Positions 16,126 through 26,145 of a stretch of DNA of 64,000 bases are shown here, one piece after another. Position 1 is the first letter of the stretch. Each line of letters starts with the position of its first letter. This stretch comes from Thermococcus cleftensis. GTDB lineage: Archaea; Methanobacteriota_B; Thermococci; Thermococcales; Thermococcaceae. Both the position numbers and the translations under genes were made by a program. Under the pieces are notes generated by a model. That model did not search any database and was not told the DNA's origin. It saw nothing but the letters and a program-made list of their open reading frames with translations. The stretch is taken from assembly GCF_000265525.1 (NCBI RefSeq), contig NC_018015.1, positions 1,338,322-1,402,321 on the forward strand. The letters run 5' to 3'.

Positions 16126-17367
16126 TCAGCCTCTAAGGGCCTTTATCTCCTCTTCTATGACCTCGGCGAGCCGTTTAACGCCCTCCCTGATGGTCTCCTC
16201 TGGCACGTAGGTGAAGTTGAGCCTCATCGTATTCTTGACGTCGCGGTGGGCGAAGAATGCCTCACCGGGCACGTAGGCGACACCCTTCGCGACGGCCTTC
16301 TCCATCATCATCTTGGTGTCGATGCCCTCAGGAAGTGTGACCCATATGAACATTCCGCCCTCTGGCCTTGTCCACCTGACACCCTCGGGCATGTACTCCT
16401 CGAGGGCCTCGAGCATTGCATCGCGCCTCGGCTTGTAGAACTCGATTATCTTGGGTATGTGCTCGTCGAGGTGGCCCTCCTCCACGAACTTCCAGGCTAT
16501 GGCCTGGGCGAGTGTGTTGGCGCACAGATCAACGGCCTGCTTGGCTATCTCCATCTTCCTTATGAAGTGCGGGTGCGCGGCGACCCAGCCGAGGCGGAAG
16601 CCCGGTGCGAGTATCTTCGAGAAGGTCCCGAGGTAGAGAACGCGCCCCTCGTCGTCAAAGTGCTTTATCGGCGGTATCGGCTCACCGGAGTAGCGGAGCT
16701 CCGCGTAGGGGCTGTCCTCGACAATCAGGAAGTCGTATTCACTGGCCAGCTCCACCAGCCTCTTCCTCCTGTCGAGGCTCATGGTGACTCCCATCGGGTT
16801 CTGGAAGGTCGAGACGGTGTAGACGAACTTGATCTTCTTCCCCTCAGCGGCGAGCTTCTTGAGCTTGTCCTCGAGGAGGTCGACCATCATTCCGTTGTCG
16901 TCCATTGGAATGCTTATGAACTCGGGATCGTAGTACTTGAAGGCGTTTAAAGCGGCAAGGTACGTCGGCCCCTCGACGACAACGAGGTCGCCGGGATTGA
17001 TGAAGGTCCTCCCTATGAGGTCGAGGGCCTGCTGGCTGCCGGCCACCATCATTATCTCGACCTTGCTCGTGGGAATGTCGTAGCGCTTCTCCATCCAGTC
17101 AGCCAGCGCGAGGCGGAGCGGAGTGAAGCCCTTGGTGGTTCCGTACTGGAGGGCCTTGTCGGCGTGGTGGGTGAGGACTTCCTGGGATATCTCCTTTATC
17201 TTCTCCACCGGGAAGGTTTCGGGCGCCGGAAGGCCGCCAGCGAGGCTTATGACGTCGCTCGTTTCGACGAGCTTGAGAAGCTCCCTGATCTCCGAGGCCT
17301 TCATCTCCCTCGCCTTGTCTGAAAAGTATGACTCGAAGTCCAGTGACCCTGAGCTTAGCTTCCTCAT
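16126..17367 (-). CDS. PLP-dependent class I aminotransferase (aminoadipate/aromatic type)
   Basis: 413-residue fold-type I aminotransferase. The PLP Lys lies in GTFSKILAPGFRLGW, and the substrate/PLP Asp region is IVEDSPYAELRYSG. The N-terminal SEIRELLKLVETSDVISLAGGLPAPETFP matches the archaeal group that includes kynurenine/2-aminoadipate and aromatic aminotransferases of Pyrococcus. ATG 17367 follows GTGGAGG; the GTG 15 bases further up contains that site. It probably produces 2-oxoacids for the ferredoxin oxidoreductases, including the IorAB encoded in this window. Exact substrate not determined. Confidence 0.88.
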   Translation of the reverse strand: MRKLSSGSLDFESYFSDKAREMKASEIRELLKLVETSDVISLAGGLPAPETFPVEKIKEISQEVLTHHADKALQYGTTKGFTPLRLALADWMEKRYDIPTSKVEIMMVAGSQQALDLIGRTFINPGDLVVVEGPTYLAALNAFKYYDPEFISIPMDDNGMMVDLLEDKLKKLAAEGKKIKFVYTVSTFQNPMGVTMSLDRRKRLVELASEYDFLIVEDSPYAELRYSGEPIPPIKHFDDEGRVLYLGTFSKILAPGFRLGWVAAHPHFIRKMEIAKQAVDLCANTLAQAIAWKFVEEGHLDEHIPKIIEFYKPRRDAMLEALEEYMPEGVRWTRPEGGMFIWVTLPEGIDTKMMMEKAVAKGVAYVPGEAFFAHRDVKNTMRLNFTYVPEETIREGVKRLAEVIEEEIKALRG

Positions 17368-17610
17368 GAGTTTTTCCTCCACTTCCTTTCCCCCCCATTT
17401 GAATGAACACTTTTGAGCACATCACCAATTCTATACACGTGGGATTAGCGGCGATTGGTTATAAATCTTTCTGCAATGGTCGTTAGGGCGATTTACAAAT
17501 GTAAACTAAACCCTGCGGGTTCTTTTCAGAACATCAACGAACCTAAACCTCCACCAGTGAACACAAAAACATCTATAAACCCTCCCACCATAATGTGTGG
17601 TTACCAGTAA

Positions 17611-18591
<981 letters not shown>

Positions 18592-18643
18592 GGCTCTTCT
18601 TCCCTTTATTCCCCGTCTTGTCGATGGTGAAAAGTGAAAGGCT

Positions 18644-19567
18644 TTAGCCTTCGACGTTTCCCGCGCTGAAGGCTTCCGCGTAGGCCTTCACGACTCCCTC
18701 GTCCTCGCCGAGTACCATGAGGACCCTGACCAGGTCCAGACCCTTCACCCGGGCGAACTCCACATAGAGGTACTCGTCGCCCCTGCGGTAGAGCTTGATG
18801 CTGAGCGGCTTGAAGCAGTCGTTTTCCCTGGGTACGGTCCAGAGTTCGGTCTCTTCGAAGCCCTGGGCTTTAATGGAAGCCTCAAACCTCTCGATCAGCG
18901 TTTCTATCGGGCAGATGCAGGTGGCTTCAAGCTCCACCGGGGTCTCGAAGAAGATGTGGTAGTCCCTGAAGTCCGTCCAGGTTCTGGTCGGCGTCAGGAC
19001 GGTGAGTTTCCAGGTTGCGTTGGCCGTTGGAATGTACTGAACCGCGAAGTAGGCCTTTCCCGGCGGCAGTTCCAGCCACCGCCCGTTCCCTTCTCCCCAG
19101 CAGTCCCTCGCGTGTTTTGTAGGGGTTTCGTTCCTTAAAACCGCCTGGTAGAAGGATTGCCCGCTCTCCCTGCCCACAAGGGCCATTGTAAAGCCGCCCA
19201 TGGAGCACGGCACAGTCAGGTTGAACTTCTCCGGCCAGTGGATTAAGTAGGCGTTCCAGCCCTCCGGCGGGGAGGTGAGGTTCATGTTGGGGTAAACGAC
19301 GAACCAGTCGTCCAGTGTAAGCTCGGAGCCGTTGGTCACTTCGGTGATTCTTTTGTCTATCCACCCGCCGATTAGGGCGTTTTCTGGCTGCTTTGAATGG
19401 ATAGTAAGCCTGCATTCCTGGCCGCATTCCTGGGGGCCTAACGTCTGGTTGTTGTATATGGGTGTTCCCTTTTCCCTGAAGTAGAGAATACTCAGCGTAG
19501 CGACCACTACCAGGGCTATCAGCAGAAAGATGAAAAAATGGAGCTTGGGTTTCTTGGAGCCTTTCAT
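18644..19567 (-). CDS. Membrane-anchored protein of unknown function, paralogue family member 2
   Basis: 307 residues; N-terminal basic stretch then a hydrophobic anchor (FFIFLLIALVVVATLSILYF). The extracytoplasmic part has several Cys. The C-terminus (YLYVEFARVKGLDLVRVLMVLG and AYAEAFSAGNVEG) and the LPPGKAYFAVQYIPTANATWK segment align with the family members at 12267 and 19631. ATG 19567 lies after GGAGGGTG; GTG 19579 is within the site. It is 63 bases downstream of member 3, probably in one transcript. Function unknown. Confidence 0.8.
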   Translation of the reverse strand: MKGSKKPKLHFFIFLLIALVVVATLSILYFREKGTPIYNNQTLGPQECGQECRLTIHSKQPENALIGGWIDKRITEVTNGSELTLDDWFVVYPNMNLTSPPEGWNAYLIHWPEKFNLTVPCSMGGFTMALVGRESGQSFYQAVLRNETPTKHARDCWGEGNGRWLELPPGKAYFAVQYIPTANATWKLTVLTPTRTWTDFRDYHIFFETPVELEATCICPIETLIERFEASIKAQGFEETELWTVPRENDCFKPLSIKLYRRGDEYLYVEFARVKGLDLVRVLMVLGEDEGVVKAYAEAFSAGNVEG

Positions 19568-19630
19568 AGTGGCCTTCACCCTCCGTAGATGGGTTGACTA
19601 TGGTCAATATCTGTTGGTTACGTCTCAAGC

Positions 19631-20590
19631 TTAATTTTGGGAGACCAGCGTTCCAGCACTGAACGCCTGTGCATAGGCTTTCACGACTTTCTCATCGCCC
19701 ATTATCATGAGAACTCTAACCAAATCCATGCCCTTGACTTTGGCGAATTCCACGTAGAGGTATTCGTCGCCTTTGCGATATATGTATATCTCTATTTGTG
19801 AAAATATTTCGTTGGGGGTACTCTTTTCACTAGATACCATCGTGCTAAAACCCGCCTCGGCTATTCCGTCCAAAACCTTTTTGACAATTGTGTGGCTGTT
19901 GCAGTAACAGGGGCTCGTAAAGTTCTTCACCCACAGTTCTGGATGGCCACAGACACTTAGATAGTCGATTACTCCACTGCAATAAACATGATCCCATTTG
20001 TCCCAACTAGTATTAGCCAGTGGAATGGCATATGTTGCCATATGCACCCTTCCGGGTGGCAGTTCTGATTCATAGTTTACGGTTTTTAGAAATATGCATC
20101 TCTCGTTTGTAAGGTCGATCTGGGAAGAGGTTGATACGCATAGGCCCAAATCGTGAAAACCCTTACTTGTAGAGTTGTTGTCCAGGGTAGCTTCTCCTCC
20201 CTGGATGTAACATGGAACGGTTATCCCAATTTCATGAGTCCAGTTTTGAAGGTACATCTTTCCTGCTGTTATGGATTTATTTAGGTCTGTCTTTGGAATT
20301 ATTATTATGTTTTCATTAAATCTTACAGCTGAATTATTGGGAAGTCTCTCTGATACAATAATGTTCCCAAAAGAGTTTAATCCTGGGATAGTGTTCACAT
20401 TATTTTTGCATTGATTTTCCATCAGATAGTGCTTCTCACTCTGATGGCCTTGACTTTGGGAAACATTAACCTGGCCTGACAGACTACCATGACTGGAGAC
20501 GTTATCGTTACTCGCTTCGTGATCTGCGTAAGTAATAGTCAGAATGAAAATAACAAAAAGCACTGAAATAATATAAAGGGTCTTATTCAT
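19631..20590 (-). CDS. Membrane-anchored protein of unknown function, paralogue family member 3
   Basis: 319 residues starting with a hydrophobic segment (MNKTLYIISVLFVIFILTI), then a polar, Ser/Asn/His-rich linker and a Cys-containing domain. The C-terminus (YLYVEFAKVKGMDLVRVLMIMGDEK, AYAQAFSAGT) and LPPGRVHMATYAIPLANTSWD align with members 1 and 2. It is clearly more A+T-rich than its neighbours. ATG 20590 follows GGAGGAGGTG and overlaps, as ATGA, the stop of a decayed reading frame. Member 2 follows downstream. Function unknown. Confidence 0.78.
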   Translation of the reverse strand: MNKTLYIISVLFVIFILTITYADHEASNDNVSSHGSLSGQVNVSQSQGHQSEKHYLMENQCKNNVNTIPGLNSFGNIIVSERLPNNSAVRFNENIIIIPKTDLNKSITAGKMYLQNWTHEIGITVPCYIQGGEATLDNNSTSKGFHDLGLCVSTSSQIDLTNERCIFLKTVNYESELPPGRVHMATYAIPLANTSWDKWDHVYCSGVIDYLSVCGHPELWVKNFTSPCYCNSHTIVKKVLDGIAEAGFSTMVSSEKSTPNEIFSQIEIYIYRKGDEYLYVEFAKVKGMDLVRVLMIMGDEKVVKAYAQAFSAGTLVSQN

Positions 20591-20790
20591 TTTCGGGGCA
20601 CCTCCTCCAGTGAAGTTGGGCATATTCCTGATGGACGGGAATTTGGTTTGACAGTAACTATTGTTGCTCCCGGTAGGCTGTCAACGATCACCCAGTCGGA
20701 AGTTGGTCTGCCATTAAGCCACGGTGCCCGTGTAGTATGGACGTAAATATGACGGGTGCCATCACTGTACTCACGGTCCTGTAAGTAATA
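20587..20790 (-). pseudogene. Remnant reading frame upstream of family member 3
   Basis: A 67-codon open stretch ends in TGA at 20587, overlapping the ATG of the next gene as ATGA. It reads like real protein (for example GRPTSDWVIVDSLPGAT and IVTVKPNSRPSG) but has no start codon and is preceded by a TAG. Another frame just upstream (about 20780-20865) reads AYFVIPFPTGSADYGPE, so a frameshift seems to split one former gene. It lies between the family promoter and member 3. The original protein is unknown. Confidence 0.4.
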
Positions 20791-20859
20791 CTACCGCGGC
20801 TTTCCGGCCCATAATCTGCGCTTCCAGTGGGGAATGGTATTACAAAATATGCCGTTGGA

Positions 20860-20913
20860 CTATTTAACCCTTTCTATCACCAGAAGTGAAATTTCGGCCA
20901 AAACCAAGTTATA
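20860..20913 (-). promoter_or_regulatory. Conserved promoter element, copy B
   Basis: Minus strand: AAAGGGTTAAATAG as BRE/TATA, preceded by TTTCACTTCTGGTGATAG and TATAACTTGGTTTTGGCC. Aligned with copy A (13172-13226) it differs by about six bases and one indel over some 54 positions. Here the distance to the first intact ATG (20590) is about 270 bases, the interval being filled by the decayed reading frame. Confidence 0.6.
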
Positions 20914-21085
20914 TTATGGCAAACCCCATACAATTTTAAACCCCTACACAGGTTCTTAAAACTCTCAAGCTAACGGTGCTCATTGACTGTTGGGGGTCTC
21001 AACGGAAGTTGATGCAAAACACACAAGGGTTTAAAACGCCTAACCCTTTTATACTCCGGAAACAAAAACCGAGAGGGTGATGATG
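20914..21085 (+). promoter_or_regulatory. Non-coding stretch with nop5 promoter
   Basis: No gene is visible between copy B and the Nop5 gene. A TATA-like ccttttatact at 21045-21055 lies about 30-40 bases before ATG 21086, and GAGGGTGATG is the ribosome binding site. The rest is A+T-rich without clear repeats. Confidence 0.5.
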
Positions 21086-22360
21086 ATGAAAGCTTACATA
21101 GCGGAGAACGTCAGGGGCGTCTATGCCTTTGACGAGAGCGGTAATCTCATCGACCAGAGGGTCTTCTCCGGAAGGCCGGAGGCGAGCCTCGACAAGCTCC
21201 TCAAGGGCGAGCCGAGCGATGAGCTTTTGGCCTTCCTCGACGAGCTGAGCGGGGAGGGCTACGACGAGTTCGTGGTTGAGGACTCGGAGCTTAGCAGGAA
21301 GCTCAAGGAGCTCGGCTACAACGCCACCGCCGAGTTCCCGAACGTGGCAGGAGAAAAGCTCCGCTCAAGCCCCGGGGAGTTCCTCGGCGAGAACTGGTTC
21401 GACGAGTACTTCAACGTCGGCGTCGCTCTCACCAGGCTCCGCATACAGGAGCAGAGCGGCGCGCGCGACAAGATGATTATACAGGCCATCGAAGCCTTAG
21501 ACGACATTGACAAGGTCATAAACCTCCTCGTCTCCAGGCTGAGGGAGTGGTACGGCCTCCACTTCCCTGAGCTGGACGAGATACTGCCCAAGCACGAGCA
21601 GTACGTGGCCTTCGTCAAGGAAGTTGGCCCGAGGGAGAACGCCACGGAGGAAAGGCTCAAGAAGCTCGGCCTCCCCGAGGGCAAGATTGGGAAGATACTG
21701 AACGCGGCCGAGAAGTCGATGGGAGCACCGCTCGGCAAGTTCGACGCAGACATCATCGTCAAGCTCGCCAGCGAGATAGATGACCTCTACAAGCTCAGGC
21801 GCCAGATAGAGGACTACCTTGAGACCGCGATGGACGAGGTCGCCCCGAACCTGAAAGCTTTAGTCGGTGCCAAGCTGGCCGCGAGGCTCCTCAGCCTGGC
21901 CGGCGGGTTGAGGGAGCTGGCTATGATGCCTGCCTCCACCATACAGGTCCTTGGAGCCGAGAAGGCCCTCTTTAGGCACCTCAGAACCGGGGCGAAGCCG
22001 CCCAAGCACGGTGTCATCTTCCAGTACCCCGCGATAAACCGCTCACCCTGGTGGCAGAGGGGTAAGATCGCGAGAGCTCTGGCCGGAAAGCTCGCCATAG
22101 CGGCGCGTGTTGATTACTTCTCCGGCGAATACATAGCCGAGGAGCTGAAGCAGGAGCTCGAGGGCAGGATTCAGGAGATAAAGCAGAAGTACCCGAACCC
22201 GCCCAAGAGGAAGGCCAAGCCGGCCAAGAGAAAGAAGGAAAAGGCAAAGGGCAAGAAGAAAGGAAAGGGCGAGAAGGGCAGGAAGTTCGAGAAGAAGGAG
22301 AAGATGAAGGGGAAGAAGGACAAAAAGAAAAAGAAGAAGGGTAAGGGCGGCAAGAGGTGA
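21086..22360 (+). CDS. nop5: Nop5/Nop56-58 C/D box snoRNP protein
   Basis: Scaffold of the archaeal C/D box RNP that directs 2'-O-methylation of rRNA and tRNA; binds L7Ae-bound guide RNA and fibrillarin. 424 residues: N-terminal fibrillarin-binding domain (1-120), coiled-coil (about 125-240), Nop domain with GAKLAARLLSLAGGLRELAMMPASTIQVLGAEKALFRHL in three parts (about 280-320), and a Lys-rich tail of about 55 residues at the end. ATG 21086 follows GAGGGTGATG; three upstream in-frame starts fall in the site. Fibrillarin follows after 5 bases. Confidence 0.96.
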   Translation: MKAYIAENVRGVYAFDESGNLIDQRVFSGRPEASLDKLLKGEPSDELLAFLDELSGEGYDEFVVEDSELSRKLKELGYNATAEFPNVAGEKLRSSPGEFLGENWFDEYFNVGVALTRLRIQEQSGARDKMIIQAIEALDDIDKVINLLVSRLREWYGLHFPELDEILPKHEQYVAFVKEVGPRENATEERLKKLGLPEGKIGKILNAAEKSMGAPLGKFDADIIVKLASEIDDLYKLRRQIEDYLETAMDEVAPNLKALVGAKLAARLLSLAGGLRELAMMPASTIQVLGAEKALFRHLRTGAKPPKHGVIFQYPAINRSPWWQRGKIARALAGKLAIAARVDYFSGEYIAEELKQELEGRIQEIKQKYPNPPKRKAKPAKRKKEKAKGKKKGKGEKGRKFEKKEKMKGKKDKKKKKKGKGGKR

Positions 22361-22365
22361 GGTAG

Positions 22366-23046
22366 ATGAGGATTAAGAAGCACAAGTTCCCGGGCGTTTA
22401 CGTCTTCATCGACGAGGACGGTAGCGAGAAGATAGCAACGAAGAACCTCGTTCCGGGCCAGAGGGTCTACGGCGAGAGGCTGATAAAGTTCGAGGGCGAG
22501 GAGTACAGGGTGTGGAACCCCAGCCGCTCCAAGCTCGGCGCGGCCATACTCAAGGGACTCAAGCACTTCCCGATAAGGCCCGGCTCGACCGTCCTCTACC
22601 TCGGAGTGGCAAGCGGAACGACTGCCAGCCACGTCAGCGACATCGTCGGCTGGGAGGGCAAGGTCTTCGGTGTCGAGTTTTCCCCGAGGGTTCTCAGGGA
22701 GCTGGTCCCTCTGGTTGAGGAGAGGAGGAACCTCGTCCCCATACTCGGCGACGCCACCAAGCCGGAAGGCTACCGCGCGCTCGTCCCTAAGGTCGATGTC
22801 ATCTTCGAGGACGTCGCCCAGCCGACCCAGGCGAAAATCCTGATAGACAACGCAAGGGTCTTCCTCAAGAGCGGCGGCTACGCCATGATTTCCGTCAAGA
22901 GCAGGAGCATCGACGTCACCAAGGAGCCGGAGCAGGTGTTCGACGAGGTGGAGAAGGAGCTTTCCGAGTACTTCAAGGTCGTCGAGAGGCTTTCCCTTGA
23001 GCCCTACGAGAAGGACCACGCGCTCTTCGTTGTCAGAAAACCGTGA
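22366..23046 (+). CDS. flpA: Fibrillarin-like rRNA/tRNA 2'-O-methyltransferase
   Basis: Catalytic subunit of the C/D box RNP. The 226 residues include a small N-terminal beta domain and a Rossmann methyltransferase domain with [19 protein letters not shown] as SAM-binding motif, and downstream [18 protein letters not shown] and [15 protein letters not shown] 22366 follows GGTGAGGTAG, 5 bases after the nop5 stop, so the two are made in stoichiometric amounts. Confidence 0.97.
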   Translation: MRIKKHKFPGVYVFIDEDGSEKIATKNLVPGQRVYGERLIKFEGEEYRVWNPSRSKLGAAILKGLKHFPIRPGSTVLYLGVASGTTASHVSDIVGWEGKVFGVEFSPRVLRELVPLVEERRNLVPILGDATKPEGYRALVPKVDVIFEDVAQPTQAKILIDNARVFLKSGGYAMISVKSRSIDVTKEPEQVFDEVEKELSEYFKVVERLSLEPYEKDHALFVVRKP

Positions 23047-23107
23047 TCTTCTTTATCCTTTTCTGCCCCCTTTCTTCGCCAATTGTCGAAAAAGCCTTTT
23101 ACTTTCA

Positions 23108-23148
23108 CCGAAAGGCTTTTATAACTCGCTCTTGAACCTTAGGCGAGT
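23108..23148 (+). promoter_or_regulatory. Mevalonate operon promoter with inverted repeat
   Basis: CCGAAAGG and cttttata (23108-23123) form BRE and TATA box. Directly downstream, ACTCGC (23124-23129) and GCGAGT (23143-23148) form an inverted repeat spaced by 13 bases that ends at the predicted transcription start, a place suited to repression. Start codon of the HMG-CoA synthase is at 23177. Confidence 0.45.
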
Positions 23149-23176
23149 CACGTTCAGCTTTTGTGGGTGATGCACC

Positions 23177-24229
23177 ATGAAAAAGCTCCTGAAGCCGAGG
23201 CGCGAAGTCGGCATCGTCGGCTACGGTGCCTACGTTCCAATGTATAGAATCAAGGCCGAGGAGATAGGAAGGGTCTGGGGAGTTTCCAGCTTCCCCATTG
23301 AGGAGAAGGCCGTTCCGGGCCTTGACGAGGACGCGCTCACCATAGGAATCGAGGCCGCGAGAAACGCACTGAGAAGGGCCAGGATCGATCCCAAGCTCAT
23401 AAGAGCGGTCTGGTTCGGCTCGGAGAGCAAGCCCTACGCTGTCAAGCCCACCGGAACTGTAATAGCCGAAGCCATCGGCGCAACTCCCGATGTGAGCACC
23501 GCTGACTTCGAGTTCGCCTGTAAGGCTGGAACCGAGGCTTTGCAGACCGCGATAGGCTTCGTCGGCTCTGAGATGGCGGACTACGCGATGGCCATTGGAG
23601 CCGACACCGCCCAGGGAAGGCCCGGCGACCACCTCGAGTTCACCGCCGGAGCAGGTGGAGCGGCCTTCATAGTCGGGCCAAAGAGCTCCGAGACCGTTGC
23701 CTACTTCGAGGGTAGCTACTCCTACGTCACCGACACTCCGGACTTCTGGAGGAGACAGCACGAGCACTACCCGAGGCACGGTAACAGGTTCACCGGCGAG
23801 CCTGCCTACTTCCACCACGTCATCAGCGCGGCCAAGACGCTCATGGAGGAGCTCGGCCTTACGGTGAACGACTTCGACTACGCGGTCTTCCACCAGCCCA
23901 ACGTCAAGTTCCCGCTCACCGCCGGCAAGATTCTTGGAATCCCGAAGGAGAAGATCCTCCCTGGACTGCTCACTGGAATCATCGGAAACACCTACAGCGG
24001 CGCCACGATGGTCGGCGTCTCTGCAGTTCTCGACATCGCCAAGCCGGGCGACAGGATCCTGTGGGTTTCCTTCGGTTCCGGCGCTGGAAGCGACGCCTTC
24101 AGCATCGTCGTTCAGGACGCCATCGAGGAGAAGCGCGACCTCGCTCCAAAGACCATAGACTACGTGAACAGGAAGAAGTACATCGACTACGCCCTCTACG
24201 CGAAGGCGAGGAGAAAGTTCATCATGTGA
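23177..24229 (+). CDS. Hydroxymethylglutaryl-CoA synthase
   Basis: Condenses acetyl-CoA with acetoacetyl-CoA to HMG-CoA for isoprenoid lipid synthesis. 350 residues of the archaeal thiolase-fold type; the nucleophile is Cys115 in [11 protein letters not shown], with FHQPNVKFP as the His motif. ATG 23177 follows GGGTGATG. The thiolase and DUF35 genes follow within a few bases. In archaea the three proteins form a complex in which the intermediate is passed on through a shared CoA site. Confidence 0.96.
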   Translation: MKKLLKPRREVGIVGYGAYVPMYRIKAEEIGRVWGVSSFPIEEKAVPGLDEDALTIGIEAARNALRRARIDPKLIRAVWFGSESKPYAVKPTGTVIAEAIGATPDVSTADFEFACKAGTEALQTAIGFVGSEMADYAMAIGADTAQGRPGDHLEFTAGAGGAAFIVGPKSSETVAYFEGSYSYVTDTPDFWRRQHEHYPRHGNRFTGEPAYFHHVISAAKTLMEELGLTVNDFDYAVFHQPNVKFPLTAGKILGIPKEKILPGLLTGIIGNTYSGATMVGVSAVLDIAKPGDRILWVSFGSGAGSDAFSIVVQDAIEEKRDLAPKTIDYVNRKKYIDYALYAKARRKFIM

Positions 24230-24239
24230 GGTGGTTGAG

Positions 24240-25400
24240 ATGAGGAAGGCAGTCATAATAGGTGCCGGTATGACCCCCGTTGGCGAGCACTGGAGGCTCG
24301 GCCTCCGCGATTTGGCGGTCGAGGCTCTCCTCAAGGCTATGGACGATGCCGGAATAGAGAAGGTGGATTCCCTCTACGTCGGCAATATGATCTCAGGCCC
24401 CTTCGTCGAGCAGGAGAACCTCGGCGCGCTCATAGCCGACTGGGCCGGTCTTGGAAACATTCCTGCCGTTAAAATCGAGGCCGCCTGCGCCAGCGGAGGC
24501 GCCGCCCTTCAAGAGGGAGTCAAGGCAGTAATGAGCGGGCTGGAAGATGTCGTTGCTGTCGTTGGCGTCGAGAAGATGACGGACGCGTGGCCGAGCGACG
24601 CGACGCGCTACCTCGCTTACGCGGCCGACGCCGAGTGGGAGCTCTTCCACGGTGCCAGCTTCGTGGCTTTGAACGCCCTGGTAATGCGCTACTACATGAA
24701 GACCTACGGCTACACCGAGGAGGATCTGGCCCTCTTCGCAGTCAATGCCCACGCCAACGGCGCCAAGAACCCCTACGCGATGTTCAAGCGCCCGATTAAG
24801 GTCGAAACTGTTCTCAAGAGCCCCTACATTGCAGACCCGCTCAAGCTCTTCGACGCCTCGCCTGTCTGCGATGGCTCTGCGGCGGTCATAATCACCACGC
24901 CGGAGAAGGCGAAGGAGCTCGGGGTTCCGAAGGAGAAGTGGGTCGAGGTAGCTGGAATGGGGCGCGCTGTGGACACCATAAGCCTGGCCAGCAGGGAGGA
25001 TCTCCTAACGCTCAAGGCGGCGAAGATAGCCGCTGAGAGGGCATACAAGATGGCAGGCGTTGAGGCGAGGGACATAGACTTCTTCGAGGTTCACGACGCC
25101 TTCACCGTGATGGCGGCGCTAAGCCTCGAGGCCCTCGGCGTTGCGAAGAAGGGTGAGGGTGCGAAGCTCGCCAGGGAGGGACAGATAGCGATAGACGCCG
25201 ACTATCCTATACAGACCATGGGAGGCCTTAAGGCGAGGGGTCACCCTGTTGGAGCCACCGGAATGTACCAGACCGTCGAAGCTGTCCTCCAGCTCCGCGG
25301 AGAGGCCCCGAACCAGGTGCCGGACGCTGAGATAGGCCTCACCCAGAACATAGGTGGAACCGGCTCGAACATAACGGTTAGCATATTCAGGAGGGTTTGA
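24240..25400 (+). CDS. Acetyl-CoA C-acetyltransferase (archaeal thiolase)
   Basis: Makes acetoacetyl-CoA from two acetyl-CoA for the mevalonate pathway. 386 residues, thiolase fold: nucleophile Cys83 in EAACASGGAAL, HDAFTVM and ARGHPVGATG as the His motifs. ATG 24240 follows GAGGTGG; the GTG at 24231 is in the site. It lies 10 bases after HMG-CoA synthase. The archaeal group lacks the typical C-terminal Cys-Gly motif of bacterial thiolases and depends on the partner proteins. Confidence 0.94.
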   Translation: MRKAVIIGAGMTPVGEHWRLGLRDLAVEALLKAMDDAGIEKVDSLYVGNMISGPFVEQENLGALIADWAGLGNIPAVKIEAACASGGAALQEGVKAVMSGLEDVVAVVGVEKMTDAWPSDATRYLAYAADAEWELFHGASFVALNALVMRYYMKTYGYTEEDLALFAVNAHANGAKNPYAMFKRPIKVETVLKSPYIADPLKLFDASPVCDGSAAVIITTPEKAKELGVPKEKWVEVAGMGRAVDTISLASREDLLTLKAAKIAAERAYKMAGVEARDIDFFEVHDAFTVMAALSLEALGVAKKGEGAKLAREGQIAIDADYPIQTMGGLKARGHPVGATGMYQTVEAVLQLRGEAPNQVPDAEIGLTQNIGGTGSNITVSIFRRV

Positions 25401-25402
25401 AG

Positions 25403-25807
25403 ATGGCTCGCCCGATGCAGGTTTCCCGCTACTGGAGGCACTTCCGTGAGAAGTACCGGCTCATGGGCGGAAAGTGCGAGAACGGTCACGTTCACTTCCC
25501 GAAGAGGCCGGTCTGCCCGGTCTGCGGTTCGAGGAACATCGAGGAGGTTGAGCTGAGCGGAAAGGGCAAGGTCATCAGCTGGACCATAGTTAGAAACCCT
25601 CCGAGCGGCTTCGAGTACTACAAGCCGTTCCCGCTGGCCCTAATAGAGCTTGAAGAGGGCCCGGTGGTCCTGGCTCAGCTCACCGACGTCGATCCCGAGG
25701 AGATAGACTTCGGCATGGAGGTCGAGGTCGTCACCAAGAAGATAAGGGAGTTCGAGGAGGACGGAATAATCCTCTACGGCTACAAGTTCAGGCCGCCTGT
25801 GAAGTGA
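25403..25807 (+). CDS. DUF35 Zn-ribbon/OB-fold acyl-CoA-binding protein
   Basis: 134-residue scaffold of the thiolase-HMG-CoA synthase complex. The N-terminal zinc ribbon has CENGHVHFP and CPVCGS; an OB-fold follows (SGKGKVISWTIV and onward). ATG 25403 is preceded by AGGAGGG, two bases after the thiolase stop. In the archaeal complex it bridges the two enzymes and forms part of the common CoA-binding site. Confidence 0.93.
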   Translation: MARPMQVSRYWRHFREKYRLMGGKCENGHVHFPKRPVCPVCGSRNIEEVELSGKGKVISWTIVRNPPSGFEYYKPFPLALIELEEGPVVLAQLTDVDPEEIDFGMEVEVVTKKIREFEEDGIILYGYKFRPPVK

Positions 25808-25842
25808 AGCATTTTCTACTTCCTTTTTATGTCCGCTGTGGC

Positions 25843-26145
25843 TCAGGCCCGCTCAATCCTCATCTTGTCCCCGTTCTCGAACTCGAGCTCAAGCTTTCCT
25901 CGCTTGGCCGTAATTCTGACCCCGTCGACGACGGCCTCTATCCTCCCGTTCTCGACCTTGACGCCAAGCATCTCCGCTATCTCATTAACGCTCTTTAGCG
26001 AACCGTTCACGGTGGTCTTAATGACCTCTCCGTTGCTCTCTATCGTCACCTTCAGCTTCCCATTTCCTTCTCTTATGAAGCTTTCTTCCCTCAAGTTCCT
26101 CACCTTCTCCGGGCTTGGAGGGTCTATGCAGGGCACTCCCGCCAC
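25843..26145 (-). CDS. Small protein of unknown function, possibly fused to the upstream acetyltransferase
   Basis: Up to 100 residues, beta-rich and charged (KLKVTIESNGEVIKTTVNGS, IEAVVDGVRITAKRGKLELEF), probably a small all-beta domain. No family recognised. The start is unclear: GTG 26145 directly follows a run of six G, GTG 26136 is an alternative. It overlaps the acetyltransferase frame by 128 bases on the same strand, one base out of phase; loss of one G in the run would join the two into one protein. Either a translationally coupled small gene or the second half of a frameshifted fusion. Confidence 0.55.
   Translation of the reverse strand: MAGVPCIDPPSPEKVRNLREESFIREGNGKLKVTIESNGEVIKTTVNGSLKSVNEIAEMLGVKVENGRIEAVVDGVRITAKRGKLELEFENGDKMRIERA

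Noticed and set aside
16090-16130. C box-like AATGATGA near 16103
   Set aside because: No D or D' box (CTGA) follows on that strand; a chance match next to the aminotransferase stop.
21010-21060. SurR-type site GTTTAAAAC upstream of nop5
   Set aside because: The core GTTn3AAC is present near 21030 but the n5GTT extension is missing, and a TTTAAAA core is frequent by chance in TATA regions.
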